Shown one piece after another: positions 23,709 through 32,072 of a stretch of 64,000 nucleotides of DNA. How positions within the stretch are numbered: position 1 is the stretch's first letter; each line of letters starts with the position of its first letter. The notes beneath the pieces were generated by a model, which was not told where the DNA came from, did not search any database, and saw only the letters and a program-made list of their open reading frames with translations. Source of the DNA: Microbacterium pygmaeum. Lineage in GTDB: Bacteria > Actinomycetota > Actinomycetes > Actinomycetales > Microbacteriaceae. Both the position numbers and the translations under genes were made by a program. The stretch is taken from assembly GCF_900100885.1 (NCBI RefSeq), contig NZ_LT629692.1, positions 806,001 to 870,000 of the forward strand, given 5' to 3'.

Positions 23709-26425
23709 GTCGTCGTGTCGGGACGCTGCCGCTTCTCGCCCACCACCTCGGGTCGCGCTCCGGCGGCGCCGTCACGGTGGCCGTGCTGATCCTGGTGCTG
23801 AGCCTGCTCGCGACGGCGACGCCGCTCGCGCTGAGCGCGCTGGCCGACGCTGCGCTGCGCGATCGTGTGGCGTCCCTGGGTGCGCTCGAGCGCGACGTCG
23901 AGACGACGCAGGCGGGTCTGCCGCAGGTGGACCGCGCGACACCGACGGCGGATGCGACGACCGACCGCGTGTGGGGCGGCTTCACCGACGCCGTCGAGCG
24001 CATCCGCGGCGAGGCCGGACCGGCGTTGATGCCGCTGCTCGGTGCGGCGCGGACGGTCGCCGTCGTGACGGACAACGCGGTGCTGGAGGACCCGCGGACG
24101 CTCGGGCTGAGCGTCGCGTTCGACCCCGCATTCGCTGAGCAGATCGAGATGGCGGGGGGCCGGATGCCGGAGCCGGCGACCGCCGGCACCGATGGCGGCT
24201 CGGCAGGCGTGCGGGTGGAGATCGTGCTGTCCACCGACACCGCCGACCAGATGGGGTGGACGGTGGGCGAGTCCCGCACGATCGGGGTCGCAGACGCACT
24301 CACCGAGACCGTGCTCACCGGCACCTTCACGGCGGCCGACCCCGACGATGAGTACTGGCAGCACGTGACCTCGGTGCTCGACCCGAACATCTTCGACGAC
24401 GGCAATGCTCCGCGTCGCGTCACCGGCACGGGATTCGCGCACCCCGCCTCACTGCCCTCCGCGTACGGGTTGGCCGGGCAGCCGTCGACCACCGTGTGGT
24501 ACCCGTTCGATACCGGCGGTGTCGAGGCGGCGACCGCGGAGAAGACCGCCTCGGCGCTGCGCGCATTCACGGCCGTCTCCCATACGGTCGGGACGACCGC
24601 GCAGGGGGTCGGCATCCTCAGCCTGCGCTTCAGCGCCGACGCGACCGCGACGATCGAGCTGGCGCTCGCGCAGGAGGCGGCGACCGCGAGCGTGATCGCG
24701 ATGGTGGTTGCCGGACCCGTCGGCGTGGCCGCCGCCGTCCTGGTCCTCGGCTGCCGGCTCATCCTGGAACGACGACGATCGGGTCTGCGACTCCTCTCGG
24801 CACGGGGAGCGTCCTCGGCGCAGCTGCGCGGCCTCCTCGGGATCGAGGGGGCGATCGTCGGGGTGCTCCCCGCCGCGCTCGGCGCGGCCGTTGCGATCAC
24901 CGGCGGGATGCTGCTGTTCGACGCGGCCGCGAACCTGCCCGCCGACCTCGTGGCTGCCGCGATCCTGGCGCTCGCCCCGCTCGGCATCCTCGTCGCGCTC
25001 GCCGGGTCGACGGCCGAGCGCGCGGAGCGCGCCGATCTCGGACGCCGGTCCTCCCGCGCCCGTCTCATCCTCGAGGGCGCCACGCTCGCGGTCGCCTCCG
25101 TGGCCGTTGCCCTCCTGTTCCTCCGTGGGTACGGCTCCTCGGCCGGCATCGACCCCCTGCAGGCGGCGACCCCGCTGCTGCTGGCGCTCGTCGCCTGCCT
25201 GGTGACGTTGCGGGTCTACCCGGTGCCGCTGCGGGCGGTTCTGGCGCGGGCACGACGATCGCGGGGTCTGAACGGCTTCCTCGGCGCGGCACGGGCGCTC
25301 CGCGAGCCCTCGATCGGGCTGACGCCCGTGCTCGCGCTCGTGGTCGGGGTGTCGGTCGCGGTCTCCTCGGGTGTCCTGCTGTCGTCGCTGCAGGGCGGGG
25401 TGGAGCAGGCGGCCCAGGGCCAGGTGGGCGCGGACCTGCGTGTCACGGGCGGCACGTTCACGGCCGAGCAGCTCGATCAGGTCCGCGCACTCGACGGGGT
25501 CCGCGATGCCACCGGCATCTCGGGTGCGGAGGTGGCCACCGTCGACACCGGGCAGAGGCGCCCGACATCCGTCTTCGTGGTGGATGCCGCCGATCTGCGA
25601 GCGGTGCAGGGCGAGCGCCCCGGACTGCTCCCGAGCGGCGTCTCGCTCGAGCCGGCAGGCGGTCCGATGCCGATCGTGGTGGCCGCCGCCACGGCGGCGT
25701 TCATCGGCGCGTCCGACGATGTGCGCATCGACGCCGTTCCCGCCGAGATCGTCGGGATCTCGGCCGGCCCGAGTCCGATCGGGTCACGGGAGAACTGGGT
25801 GGCGATCGACTCGTCCTACGCTGAGGAGGTGCTCGGACGCGATCCAGCGGACCGCACGCTGCTGGTCGGCCTCGCCGACCCGGGATCGGACGCCGGCGCC
25901 GGTGTCGCGCAAGCCCTGCGGGACACGCTGGGAGGCGGCATCCGCATCTCCTCCGCGGACGAGATCGTCGCCGGCATCCAGTCCGGTCCGTCCGTGCAGG
26001 GGGTGCGCTGGGCGCTCGTCGCCGCGACCGGCCTGGCCGCCCTGCTCAGCGCGCTGGCGATCGTGATGACGCTCACCCTCGCCGCAGGTGCGCGCGGGCG
26101 GGTCCTCGCGCTGCTGCGCACGCTCGGAGCGCCCCCGCGCACGTCGGTCTCGCTCGCGCTGTGGGAGATCGGGCCGCCGGTGATCGCGGCGGTCATCGCC
26201 GGAACCGTCTTCGGCGCGCTCGTGCCGGTCGTGGTGCTGGCGGGCGTCGACCTTCGTTCGTTCACCGGATCCAGCATCCAGCCGGCGTACTCCGCGGACC
26301 CCGGCACGCTGGCGCTCACCCTCGGCGTGTTCCTCGCCCTGGCCGCACTGTTCACCGCGGTCGCACTGCTGATCTCGCGGCGCGTGCGCGCCGCGTCCGC
26401 GCTGCGCACCGTCGAGGAAGGATAG
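23705..26425 (+). CDS. FtsX-like ABC transporter permease (second, large)
   Basis: 906 aa. The first half has an N-terminal helix, a large extracytoplasmic domain (about 45-300) and a helix group (about 330-520) with RRSGLRLLSARGASSAQLRGL, an FtsX loop. The second half repeats this: a helix with ALVVGVSVAVSSGVLLSS, a second exterior domain (about 570-760), and a final core ALVAATGLAALLSALAIVMT with RVLALLRTLGAPPRTSVSLA. Two FtsX units in one chain are usual in actinobacterial MacB-like systems. The start overlaps the previous stop; an ATPase follows after 5 nt. It probably forms a heterodimer with the first permease. Confidence 0.86.
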   Translation: MSRRVGTLPLLAHHLGSRSGGAVTVAVLILVLSLLATATPLALSALADAALRDRVASLGALERDVETTQAGLPQVDRATPTADATTDRVWGGFTDAVERIRGEAGPALMPLLGAARTVAVVTDNAVLEDPRTLGLSVAFDPAFAEQIEMAGGRMPEPATAGTDGGSAGVRVEIVLSTDTADQMGWTVGESRTIGVADALTETVLTGTFTAADPDDEYWQHVTSVLDPNIFDDGNAPRRVTGTGFAHPASLPSAYGLAGQPSTTVWYPFDTGGVEAATAEKTASALRAFTAVSHTVGTTAQGVGILSLRFSADATATIELALAQEAATASVIAMVVAGPVGVAAAVLVLGCRLILERRRSGLRLLSARGASSAQLRGLLGIEGAIVGVLPAALGAAVAITGGMLLFDAAANLPADLVAAAILALAPLGILVALAGSTAERAERADLGRRSSRARLILEGATLAVASVAVALLFLRGYGSSAGIDPLQAATPLLLALVACLVTLRVYPVPLRAVLARARRSRGLNGFLGAARALREPSIGLTPVLALVVGVSVAVSSGVLLSSLQGGVEQAAQGQVGADLRVTGGTFTAEQLDQVRALDGVRDATGISGAEVATVDTGQRRPTSVFVVDAADLRAVQGERPGLLPSGVSLEPAGGPMPIVVAAATAAFIGASDDVRIDAVPAEIVGISAGPSPIGSRENWVAIDSSYAEEVLGRDPADRTLLVGLADPGSDAGAGVAQALRDTLGGGIRISSADEIVAGIQSGPSVQGVRWALVAATGLAALLSALAIVMTLTLAAGARGRVLALLRTLGAPPRTSVSLALWEIGPPVIAAVIAGTVFGALVPVVVLAGVDLRSFTGSSIQPAYSADPGTLALTLGVFLALAALFTAVALLISRRVRAASALRTVEEG

Positions 26426-26430
26426 GACCC

Positions 26431-27495
26431 ATGGCATTCGCCTCCGCAACGGCCGCCGACAGCGCCGACATCCTCTGCGTCGACCTGGTGCGCATCTTCC
26501 GTGTGCTCGCCGGCGACGGGCAGGGGGTCGAGGTCCAAGCGCTGCAGGGTCTCAACCTGCGGGTGGATCCGGGCGAGCTGGTCGCCGTGGTCGGAGCATC
26601 CGGATCCGGGAAGTCGACGCTGCTGTCGATCCTCTCCAGCCTTGATCAGCCCACGGCCGGTGTGGCGTGGGTGGCCGGACACGATCTGCTCACGATGAAG
26701 GAGAAGGAGCGCGTGCAGTTCCGCCGCCGGAGCGTGGGGTTCGTCTGGCAGCAGACGTCGCGCAACCTGCTGCCGTATCTGACGGCGGGGGAGAACGTCG
26801 CCGCGGCGCTCGCGATCGCCGGGGACCGCCAGGGAGCGAGCGCTCGACGGACGCGCGTGGCAGAGCTGCTCGACCTGCTCGAGGTCTCGCACTGCGCCGA
26901 GCGGCGGCCGGCGGAGATGTCCGGCGGCGAGCAGCAGCGCGCGGCCATCGCCGTGGGCATCGCAAACAGTCCGCGCGTGCTGCTGGCCGACGAGCCGACG
27001 GGCGAGCTCGATGACGCCACGAGCTCGCACGTGCTGGAGGCCATGCGTACGGTCAACCGTGAACTCGGCGTCACGACGCTGATCGTCACCCACGACCCCA
27101 GCGTGTCCGAGCACGTCGCGCGGACGGTCCAGATCCGCGACGGACGCACCTCGACCGAGGTGCTGCGCTCGACTCGCGTCGACGAGCACGGGACAGAGGA
27201 GCACGTCGCGGAGGAGTACGCGGTCGTGGACCGGGTCGGCCGGCTGCAGCTGCCCGACGAGTTCGTCACCGCCCTCGACCTGCGCGAGCGGGTGCGACTG
27301 GCGCTGGAGCCGGATCACGTCGGGGTATGGCCGGGAAGGGCGGATGCGGCTGACCGGGGTGCGTCGCCCGTTCAGGCGGGCGGTGAGCCCGTTCGGGCGG
27401 GCGGTGAGCCCGTTCGGGCGGGCGGTGAGCCCGTTCGGGCGGGCGGTGAGCCCGTCGAAGCGTCGGACGGCTCGACGACGAGGGAGGCCCCGTGA
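26431..27495 (+). CDS. MacB/LolD-type ABC ATPase with repeat-encoded tail
   Basis: 354 aa cytoplasmic ATPase. Walker A GASGSGKS, Q-loop in GFVWQQTSRNLLPYLTAGEN, signature MSGGEQQRAAIAVGIAN, Walker B VLLADEPTGELD and the switch His in VTHD are all intact, so it should hydrolyse ATP. After about residue 235 it carries a 120-residue extension that ends in four heptapeptides P-V-(R/Q)-A-G-G-E encoded by a 21-bp tandem repeat, absent from ordinary LolD proteins. The start is the ATG 5 nt after the permease. The next gene, a second ATPase, overlaps by 4 nt. Confidence 0.9.
   Translation: MAFASATAADSADILCVDLVRIFRVLAGDGQGVEVQALQGLNLRVDPGELVAVVGASGSGKSTLLSILSSLDQPTAGVAWVAGHDLLTMKEKERVQFRRRSVGFVWQQTSRNLLPYLTAGENVAAALAIAGDRQGASARRTRVAELLDLLEVSHCAERRPAEMSGGEQQRAAIAVGIANSPRVLLADEPTGELDDATSSHVLEAMRTVNRELGVTTLIVTHDPSVSEHVARTVQIRDGRTSTEVLRSTRVDEHGTEEHVAEEYAVVDRVGRLQLPDEFVTALDLRERVRLALEPDHVGVWPGRADAADRGASPVQAGGEPVRAGGEPVRAGGEPVRAGGEPVEASDGSTTREAP
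27367..27450 (+). repeat. 21-bp tandem repeat, four copies, in ABC ATPase tail
   Basis: Unit cccgttcgggcgggcggtga plus g, at 27367, 27388, 27409 and 27430; only the first copy differs (ttcagg). A partial fifth unit runs into gagcccgtcgaagcg, which resembles dispersed gagcctgtcgaag-type elements I recall from Microbacteriaceae. Confidence 0.95.
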
Positions 27496-28310
27496 GCACC
27501 GCGATCCGCGCCGAGGGGCTCACCCGCACCTTCCGATCCGCCGCGGGCGAGGTGCACGCGTGCGTCGATGTCGACCTGACCGTGAACCCGGGGGAGCTCG
27601 TCGTCGTGCGGGGGGCGTCCGGCGCCGGGAAGACGACGTTGCTCAACCTGCTCGGCGGCCTCGATCAGCCGACCTCGGGTCGCGTCTGGATCGGTGACGT
27701 CGAACTCACAGCCCTCGGCGAGGACGATCTCGCGCGCATCCGTCGCGAGAACCTCGGCTTCGTGTTCCAGTCCTTCGGACTGATCCCGGTGCTCTCCGCG
27801 GCCGAGAATGTGGAGCTGCCCCTGCGGATCGCCGGGGACGATCCGACTGACCGAAACGCGCGTGTCGCCGAGGCGCTGCACCTGGTCGGGCTGGCCGATC
27901 ACGCCGCGCAGCGGCCCGGGGAGCTCTCCGGAGGTCAGCAGCAACGGGTCGGCATCGCCCGCGCGATCGTCGCGCGGCCGCGGGTGCTGATCGCCGACGA
28001 GCCGACCGGTCAGCTGGACTCGCGCACCGCCGCGAGTGTCATGGATCTGCTCGTCGACCTCGTGCACACCCGGCAGATCGCCGCGATCGTCTCGACCCAC
28101 GATCCTTTGCTCGTGCGCCGCGCGGATCGCGTCATCGAAATCCACGACGGTCGCGTCGCGCCTGCGCTCGCGCCCGCCGCCGACGTCGCCACTCCTGCAG
28201 CCGCCCCTCCTGACGCCGCTGGTGCCGGCTCCGCCGCCGCGCCTGCCGCCGCCGCTCCGCGCACCCGCGCCGAGGCGCGTTCGCGCCGCGGTGCGAGGAT
28301 GGACGGGTGA
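27492..28310 (+). CDS. MacB/LolD-type ABC ATPase (second)
   Basis: 272 aa with Walker A GASGAGKTT, Q-loop FVFQSFGLIPVLSAAEN, signature LSGGQQQRVGIARA, Walker B VLIADEPTGQLD and switch VSTHD. The core ends near residue 225; the rest is an Ala/Pro-rich tail with a basic end (RTRAEARSRRGAR), of no known role. GTG start overlaps the first ATPase stop by 4 nt (GTGA). Two ATPases with two permeases suggest a heteromeric exporter, or two exporters sharing an operon. Its own stop is overlapped by the oxidase gene, so a heme-pathway gene is translationally tied to the transporter. Confidence 0.9.
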   Translation: MSTAIRAEGLTRTFRSAAGEVHACVDVDLTVNPGELVVVRGASGAGKTTLLNLLGGLDQPTSGRVWIGDVELTALGEDDLARIRRENLGFVFQSFGLIPVLSAAENVELPLRIAGDDPTDRNARVAEALHLVGLADHAAQRPGELSGGQQQRVGIARAIVARPRVLIADEPTGQLDSRTAASVMDLLVDLVHTRQIAAIVSTHDPLLVRRADRVIEIHDGRVAPALAPAADVATPAAAPPDAAGAGSAAAPAAAAPRTRAEARSRRGARMDG

Positions 28311-29881
28311 CCGAGCCCGACACCTTCGACCAACTGGTCGCGCACGCCCACGAGACGCACGTCGTCGTCGTCGGCGCCGGGATCGCCGGGCTGGTCGCTG
28401 CGTACGAATGCGCGAAGGTCGGGATGCCGGTCACGGTGGTCGAGGCATCCGATCGGCTCGGCGGCGTGATCGAGACCATCGACCTCGCCGGTCTGCGTGT
28501 CGACGTCGGCGCGCAGGGATACGCCACTCACGGCGGCTCCGTGCGTTCGCTCGTCGACGATCTGGGACTCGGAGACCGCACCCGCCAGACTGCGCGACGG
28601 GCGCTGTGGCTGTCGGGGCTGACGGGCGGTCCGACGCCCCTTCCCCCGGGCGGAGTCCTGGGCATCCCCGACAACCCGTGGGATGAGCGCGTCCGCCGCA
28701 TCATCGGCTGGCGCGGCGCCTGGCGCGCCTACCTCGACCGGCTGCGCCCGCCGCTGACGATCGGCCAGGAGCGCAGCCTCGGCCGGCTGGTCCGCACCCG
28801 GATGGGCGCGCGCGTCCTCGATCGCCTGGTCGCGCCGGCCGGCATCGGCGCGTTCGCCATCCACCCCGACGACGTCGACGTCGAGATCGCCGCGCCGGGC
28901 TTGAGCGCCGCACTCACCCGGACGGGCTCGTTGTCAGGGGCCGTCGCGCAGGTGCGCGGTGAGCAGACCCCCGACGCCGGACCCGGGTTCGAGGGCGTCC
29001 AGGGCGGAATGTCGGTGCTCATCGACGCGCTGCGGGATCGGCTGCTCGAGCTCGGCGCCGCGATCCGCACTGGCGAGGCCGTCGCTGCGCTGCAACGACG
29101 CGGCGATGGGCGCTGGGAGGTCCTGACGATGAGAGCGGATGCCTCACCCGCCGCCCCGGATGACTCACCGATCGAGCCAGCTCACACGGTGATCCTTGCT
29201 GGCCCGGAGTCGGAAGCGCGCCGTCTGCTGTCTGGAGTCGTTCCGTCGCTCGAGCTCGCGGCATCCGCTCATGCCGACCTGGACGTGGTCACGCTGGTCA
29301 TCGACAGCCCCGAACTGGCCGCTGCGCCGCCCCGCACCGAGGTGTACGCGATCCCGGGGTCGTCGCCCGCGACGGCGGTCGCCGATCTGACCGCGCAGTG
29401 GCCGGATCTCGCGCGGGACGCCGCCGGTCTGCGCGTCCTGCGGGTGACGTTCCCGGGCGCCGCCGCCGCCGCGGCTGCCGAAACCCGGCCTGGACCGCGA
29501 GACCCGGGCGCGCAGCCCCCGGTTTCGCCGCCGAACCCCGGTCTCGCCGGTAGCGGTCCCGACGTCGGCGCCGACGACGACACCGCCGCCTCCGCGGCCA
29601 CCGCGGTGGCGGTGGCCGCGGCATCCGCGCTCCTGGGGGTCCCGCTCGAGATCGGTCAGGTCCGCGCGACGCACCGGCAGCGCTACGCGCAGCCCCGGCC
29701 TGTGTCGGCGCTGGGCCAGGCGGCGGCAGCCGCACAGGCGCGCGCGGCGATCGGGTCCGTCCCTGGTCTGGCCGCCGTCGGAGCGTGGCTGTCGGGGACG
29801 GGACTGGCCCAGGTCGTGCCGGATGCGATGGAGGAAGCGGAGCGCGTGCGCCGGAAGGCGCTGTGGAACCCGGCCACCTAG
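28307..29881 (+). CDS. Protoporphyrinogen/coproporphyrinogen oxidase-like FAD enzyme
   Basis: 524 aa flavoprotein of the HemY/CgoX type, which in Gram-positives oxidises coproporphyrinogen III to coproporphyrin III. The dinucleotide motif is HVVVVGAGIAGLVAAYECAK (about 19-38), with EASDRLGGVIET after it, and GVQGGMSVLIDALRDRLLEL in the middle matches the PPO-type GG(M/L) helix. A stretch of about 40 residues (about 385-425) is Pro/Ala/Gly-rich and looks inserted. GTG start overlaps the ATPase stop by 4 nt. hemD lies 1.4 kb downstream on the same strand, supporting a heme role, although other heme genes (hemE, hemQ, hemC, hemB) are not in the window. Confidence 0.8.
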   Translation: MTEPDTFDQLVAHAHETHVVVVGAGIAGLVAAYECAKVGMPVTVVEASDRLGGVIETIDLAGLRVDVGAQGYATHGGSVRSLVDDLGLGDRTRQTARRALWLSGLTGGPTPLPPGGVLGIPDNPWDERVRRIIGWRGAWRAYLDRLRPPLTIGQERSLGRLVRTRMGARVLDRLVAPAGIGAFAIHPDDVDVEIAAPGLSAALTRTGSLSGAVAQVRGEQTPDAGPGFEGVQGGMSVLIDALRDRLLELGAAIRTGEAVAALQRRGDGRWEVLTMRADASPAAPDDSPIEPAHTVILAGPESEARRLLSGVVPSLELAASAHADLDVVTLVIDSPELAAAPPRTEVYAIPGSSPATAVADLTAQWPDLARDAAGLRVLRVTFPGAAAAAAAETRPGPRDPGAQPPVSPPNPGLAGSGPDVGADDDTAASAATAVAVAAASALLGVPLEIGQVRATHRQRYAQPRPVSALGQAAAAAQARAAIGSVPGLAAVGAWLSGTGLAQVVPDAMEEAERVRRKALWNPAT

Positions 29882-29996
29882 CACAGGCCCTCCCCGGAGG
29901 CCAGTGGATGCCGGAATCGGAATACGGGTCTACCCTGGGACCAGACCGGAAGTACACCCCGAGCACTTTCAGACACATCCAGCGTGAGGAGACCCC

Positions 29997-30395
29997 ATGA
30001 GGGGCAAAGTCGGACTCGTCATCGGCCTCGCCGCAGGCTACGTCCTCGGTACGCGCGCGGGCCGTGAGCGTTACGAGCAGATCAAGGCTCAGGCCGAGAA
30101 GGTATGGAACCTCGACCCCGTCCAGGAGCAGGTCGGCAAGGTGAAGGACCTCGCCAAGACGAGCGTCATGGCACTGCCGAACGCCCTGTGGGACGGCGCC
30201 GTGAAGGTCACGAAGGCCGTCTCCTCGAAGGGCTCGACGCCCGGACAGAAGCTGGATGCCGCCCTCAAGACCAGCAAGAACGAGGCAGAGGACATCAGCG
30301 CCGCCGCCGAGAAGTCCGCGCGAGCCGCGAAGGCCGCCGCGGACGACGCGGTCGATGACATCGCCACGGCCGGGCGAGACCGCAACGGAGCCTGA
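29997..30395 (+). CDS. YtxH-like protein
   Basis: 132 aa. Starts with a short membrane-associated segment VGLVIGLAAGYVLGTRAGRERYEQIK, the mark of YtxH/gas-vesicle-like small proteins, followed by a charged helical region rich in Ala/Lys/Asp that likely forms a coiled coil. Good RBS (gtgagga) before the ATG. A TACCCT hexamer about 60 nt upstream probably drives a short operon of this gene, the holin-like gene (1 nt after) and the DUF3618 gene (overlap). Such trios are common in actinobacteria and are linked by genome context to envelope stress; no direct function known to me. Confidence 0.82.
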   Translation: MRGKVGLVIGLAAGYVLGTRAGRERYEQIKAQAEKVWNLDPVQEQVGKVKDLAKTSVMALPNALWDGAVKVTKAVSSKGSTPGQKLDAALKTSKNEAEDISAAAEKSARAAKAAADDAVDDIATAGRDRNGA

Positions 30396-30396
30396 C

Positions 30397-30798
30397 ATGA
30401 CGACACCTCGCGGATTCCGCGATCGGTCGGACGACAGCCTCTTCACCCTCATCGGCGAGATCCCGGAGCTCATCCGCAATCTCGTCGTCGCTGAGATCGA
30501 CTCCGCCAAGGGCTGGGTCAAGCGCACGGCGAAGGATGCGGGAATCGGGGCGGGCTGGATCGTCGCCGCGCTGTTCTTCCTCTTCTGGTCCGTCGCCGCC
30601 TTCGGCGCCTTCGTGATCATCGGGCTCTCGTCCTGGTGGCCGGCGTGGCTGTCGGCCCTGGTCGTCTTCGTCGGACTGGTGCTGATCGCCCTGGTGCTGG
30701 CACTGCTCGGCGTGCTGCGCTTCCGGAAGGTCGCACGCACGCAGAACCCCGCCCAGTCGATCGCCCTGGATGTCAAGGAGGTGCGTGATGAGCTCTAA
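30397..30798 (+). CDS. Actinobacterial holin-X / phage-holin-family-like membrane protein
   Basis: 133 aa. N-terminal amphipathic part (SLFTLIGEIPELIRNLVVAEID), then two adjacent helices: GWIVAALFFLFWSVAAFGAF and WLSALVVFVGLVLIALVLAL, with a basic end. This is the DUF1469/Phage_holin_3_6 pattern, which despite the name is a common host membrane protein. ATG directly after the YtxH stop; 3' end overlaps the DUF3618 gene by 11 nt. No lysis genes nearby, so I do not take it as prophage. Confidence 0.84.
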   Translation: MTTPRGFRDRSDDSLFTLIGEIPELIRNLVVAEIDSAKGWVKRTAKDAGIGAGWIVAALFFLFWSVAAFGAFVIIGLSSWWPAWLSALVVFVGLVLIALVLALLGVLRFRKVARTQNPAQSIALDVKEVRDEL

Positions 30799-31087
30799 CT
30801 CTCCCGTTCCCGTCTCCCGCACCCCCGTGCCGGTGCCGCGCACCGCGGTGCCGATCGGCATCAGCGACCCGGTCGAGCAGGCTCGCACCGAGCTGAAGGC
30901 CGCCCTGGCCGCCATCGAGCTCAAGGCGAACGTGCCCAAGCGCGTCGCCGAGGCGACCGACCGCGAGGTGAGCCGCGCGCGCGGCTTCGCGCGGCGGAAC
31001 CCGGGTGCGACGACCGCGATCGTCGCGGCCGCGGCCGCGGCGGTCGGCACGATCGTGTGGGCCGCAGTCCGCGCCTACACGCGCTGA
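30788..31087 (+). CDS. DUF3618-like membrane protein
   Basis: 99 aa. Pro/Val-rich start, helix DPVEQARTELKAALAAIELKANVPKRV, a basic segment and one C-terminal membrane helix (ATTAIVAAAAAAVGTIVWAAV). The arrangement is that of DUF3618 proteins. Starts within the end of the holin-like gene (11-nt overlap), so is co-translated with it. Probably a peripheral membrane-associated partner of the trio. Confidence 0.78.
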   Translation: MSSNSPVPVSRTPVPVPRTAVPIGISDPVEQARTELKAALAAIELKANVPKRVAEATDREVSRARGFARRNPGATTAIVAAAAAAVGTIVWAAVRAYTR

Positions 31088-31274
31088 TCCCACGTCACAC
31101 CCGCGCCGACCGCGTGAAGCGCCGGTCGCGCGCTGCGGGGTATGCTCGGAAACAGGCAGTGCAATGGTGCGAACGCTGCCGATGGCGCGAACCGGTCCCG
31201 TTCGGTTCGAAGTCGCTCGTCGGCTGCTCGAACGACCTGGGGCGGCTGACCGGTACCACGAGAGTCAACCCCCA

Positions 31275-32072
31275 ATGAATCAACCCTCACAGCAGCAGCC
31301 CAGACCCCTCGCGGGCTGGCGCGTGCTCGTGCCGCGAGGCGGGCCCTGGGGTGACGGTGTGGCAGCGACGCTGCGCAACAAGGGAGCCGTTCCGGTCGTT
31401 GCCCCCCTGATCAACTTCGCGCCCACCAACGACCAGGCCGCCCTCGATCAGGCCCTGGCGGATCTGGCCGCCGGTGCCTTCGACTGGCTGACCGTGACGA
31501 GCGCCACGACGGTCGACGTCCTGTTCGCCCACCGCGCCGTGATCCCGGCGAACACGAAGGTCGCGGCGGTCGGCGAGACGACGGCCGCAGCCCTGCAGGC
31601 CGTCGGCTACCGGGTCGACCTGGTGCCTGATCGCGACAACTCCGCGGCCGGCATGGCGGAGCAGATGATCGGGCTCGAGCCTTCGCCGCGCGACATCCTC
31701 ACGCTGCGCAGCGAGATCGCCAAGCCCGTCCTCACCCGGCTGCTCATCGAGGCGGGACACCGCGTCCGCAGCGTCGTCGCCTATCGCACCGTCGGCGTGC
31801 CTGTCACCGACCGGATCGCCGAAGACGTGCGCAACGGCCGTATCAACGCGATCCTGGTGACCAGCGGCTCGGTCGCCGAGCAGGTGCAGCAGCAGTTCCC
31901 GGTGATCCCCGAGGCCACCGTCATCGCGGCGATCGGGCCCCGCACGGCGAAGGACGCCAAGCGCGCGGGCCTCTCGGTCGATGTGGTGGCGGAGTCGCAG
32001 ACCGTTGACGCGCTGATCGATGCGGTGGCCGGCTTCCAGCTCCCGCACGCCGCTGACGAGTTCGCGCCCTGA
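31275..32072 (+). CDS. hemD: Uroporphyrinogen-III synthase
   Basis: 265 aa. Closes hydroxymethylbilane to uroporphyrinogen III in heme and sirohaem synthesis. The two-domain HemD pattern is visible: LAGWRVLVPRGGPWGDGVAATL at the start, DWLTVTSATTVDVLF, KVAAVGETTAAALQAVGYRV, then INAILVTSGSVAEQV and TVIAAIGPRTAKDAKRAGL in the second domain. The ATG lies behind a leader of about 120 nt that begins near TATGCT (31141-31146) and contains a small cgaaccg/cggttcg hairpin. Its stop overlaps the cofD start by one base, so heme and F420 steps are linked in translation. Confidence 0.9.
   Translation: MNQPSQQQPRPLAGWRVLVPRGGPWGDGVAATLRNKGAVPVVAPLINFAPTNDQAALDQALADLAAGAFDWLTVTSATTVDVLFAHRAVIPANTKVAAVGETTAAALQAVGYRVDLVPDRDNSAAGMAEQMIGLEPSPRDILTLRSEIAKPVLTRLLIEAGHRVRSVVAYRTVGVPVTDRIAEDVRNGRINAILVTSGSVAEQVQQQFPVIPEATVIAAIGPRTAKDAKRAGLSVDVVAESQTVDALIDAVAGFQLPHAADEFAP

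Noticed and set aside
30397..30798. Prophage remnant suggested by the holin-like gene
   Set aside because: No endolysin, capsid, tail, integrase or att site nearby; this holin type is an ordinary actinobacterial membrane protein.
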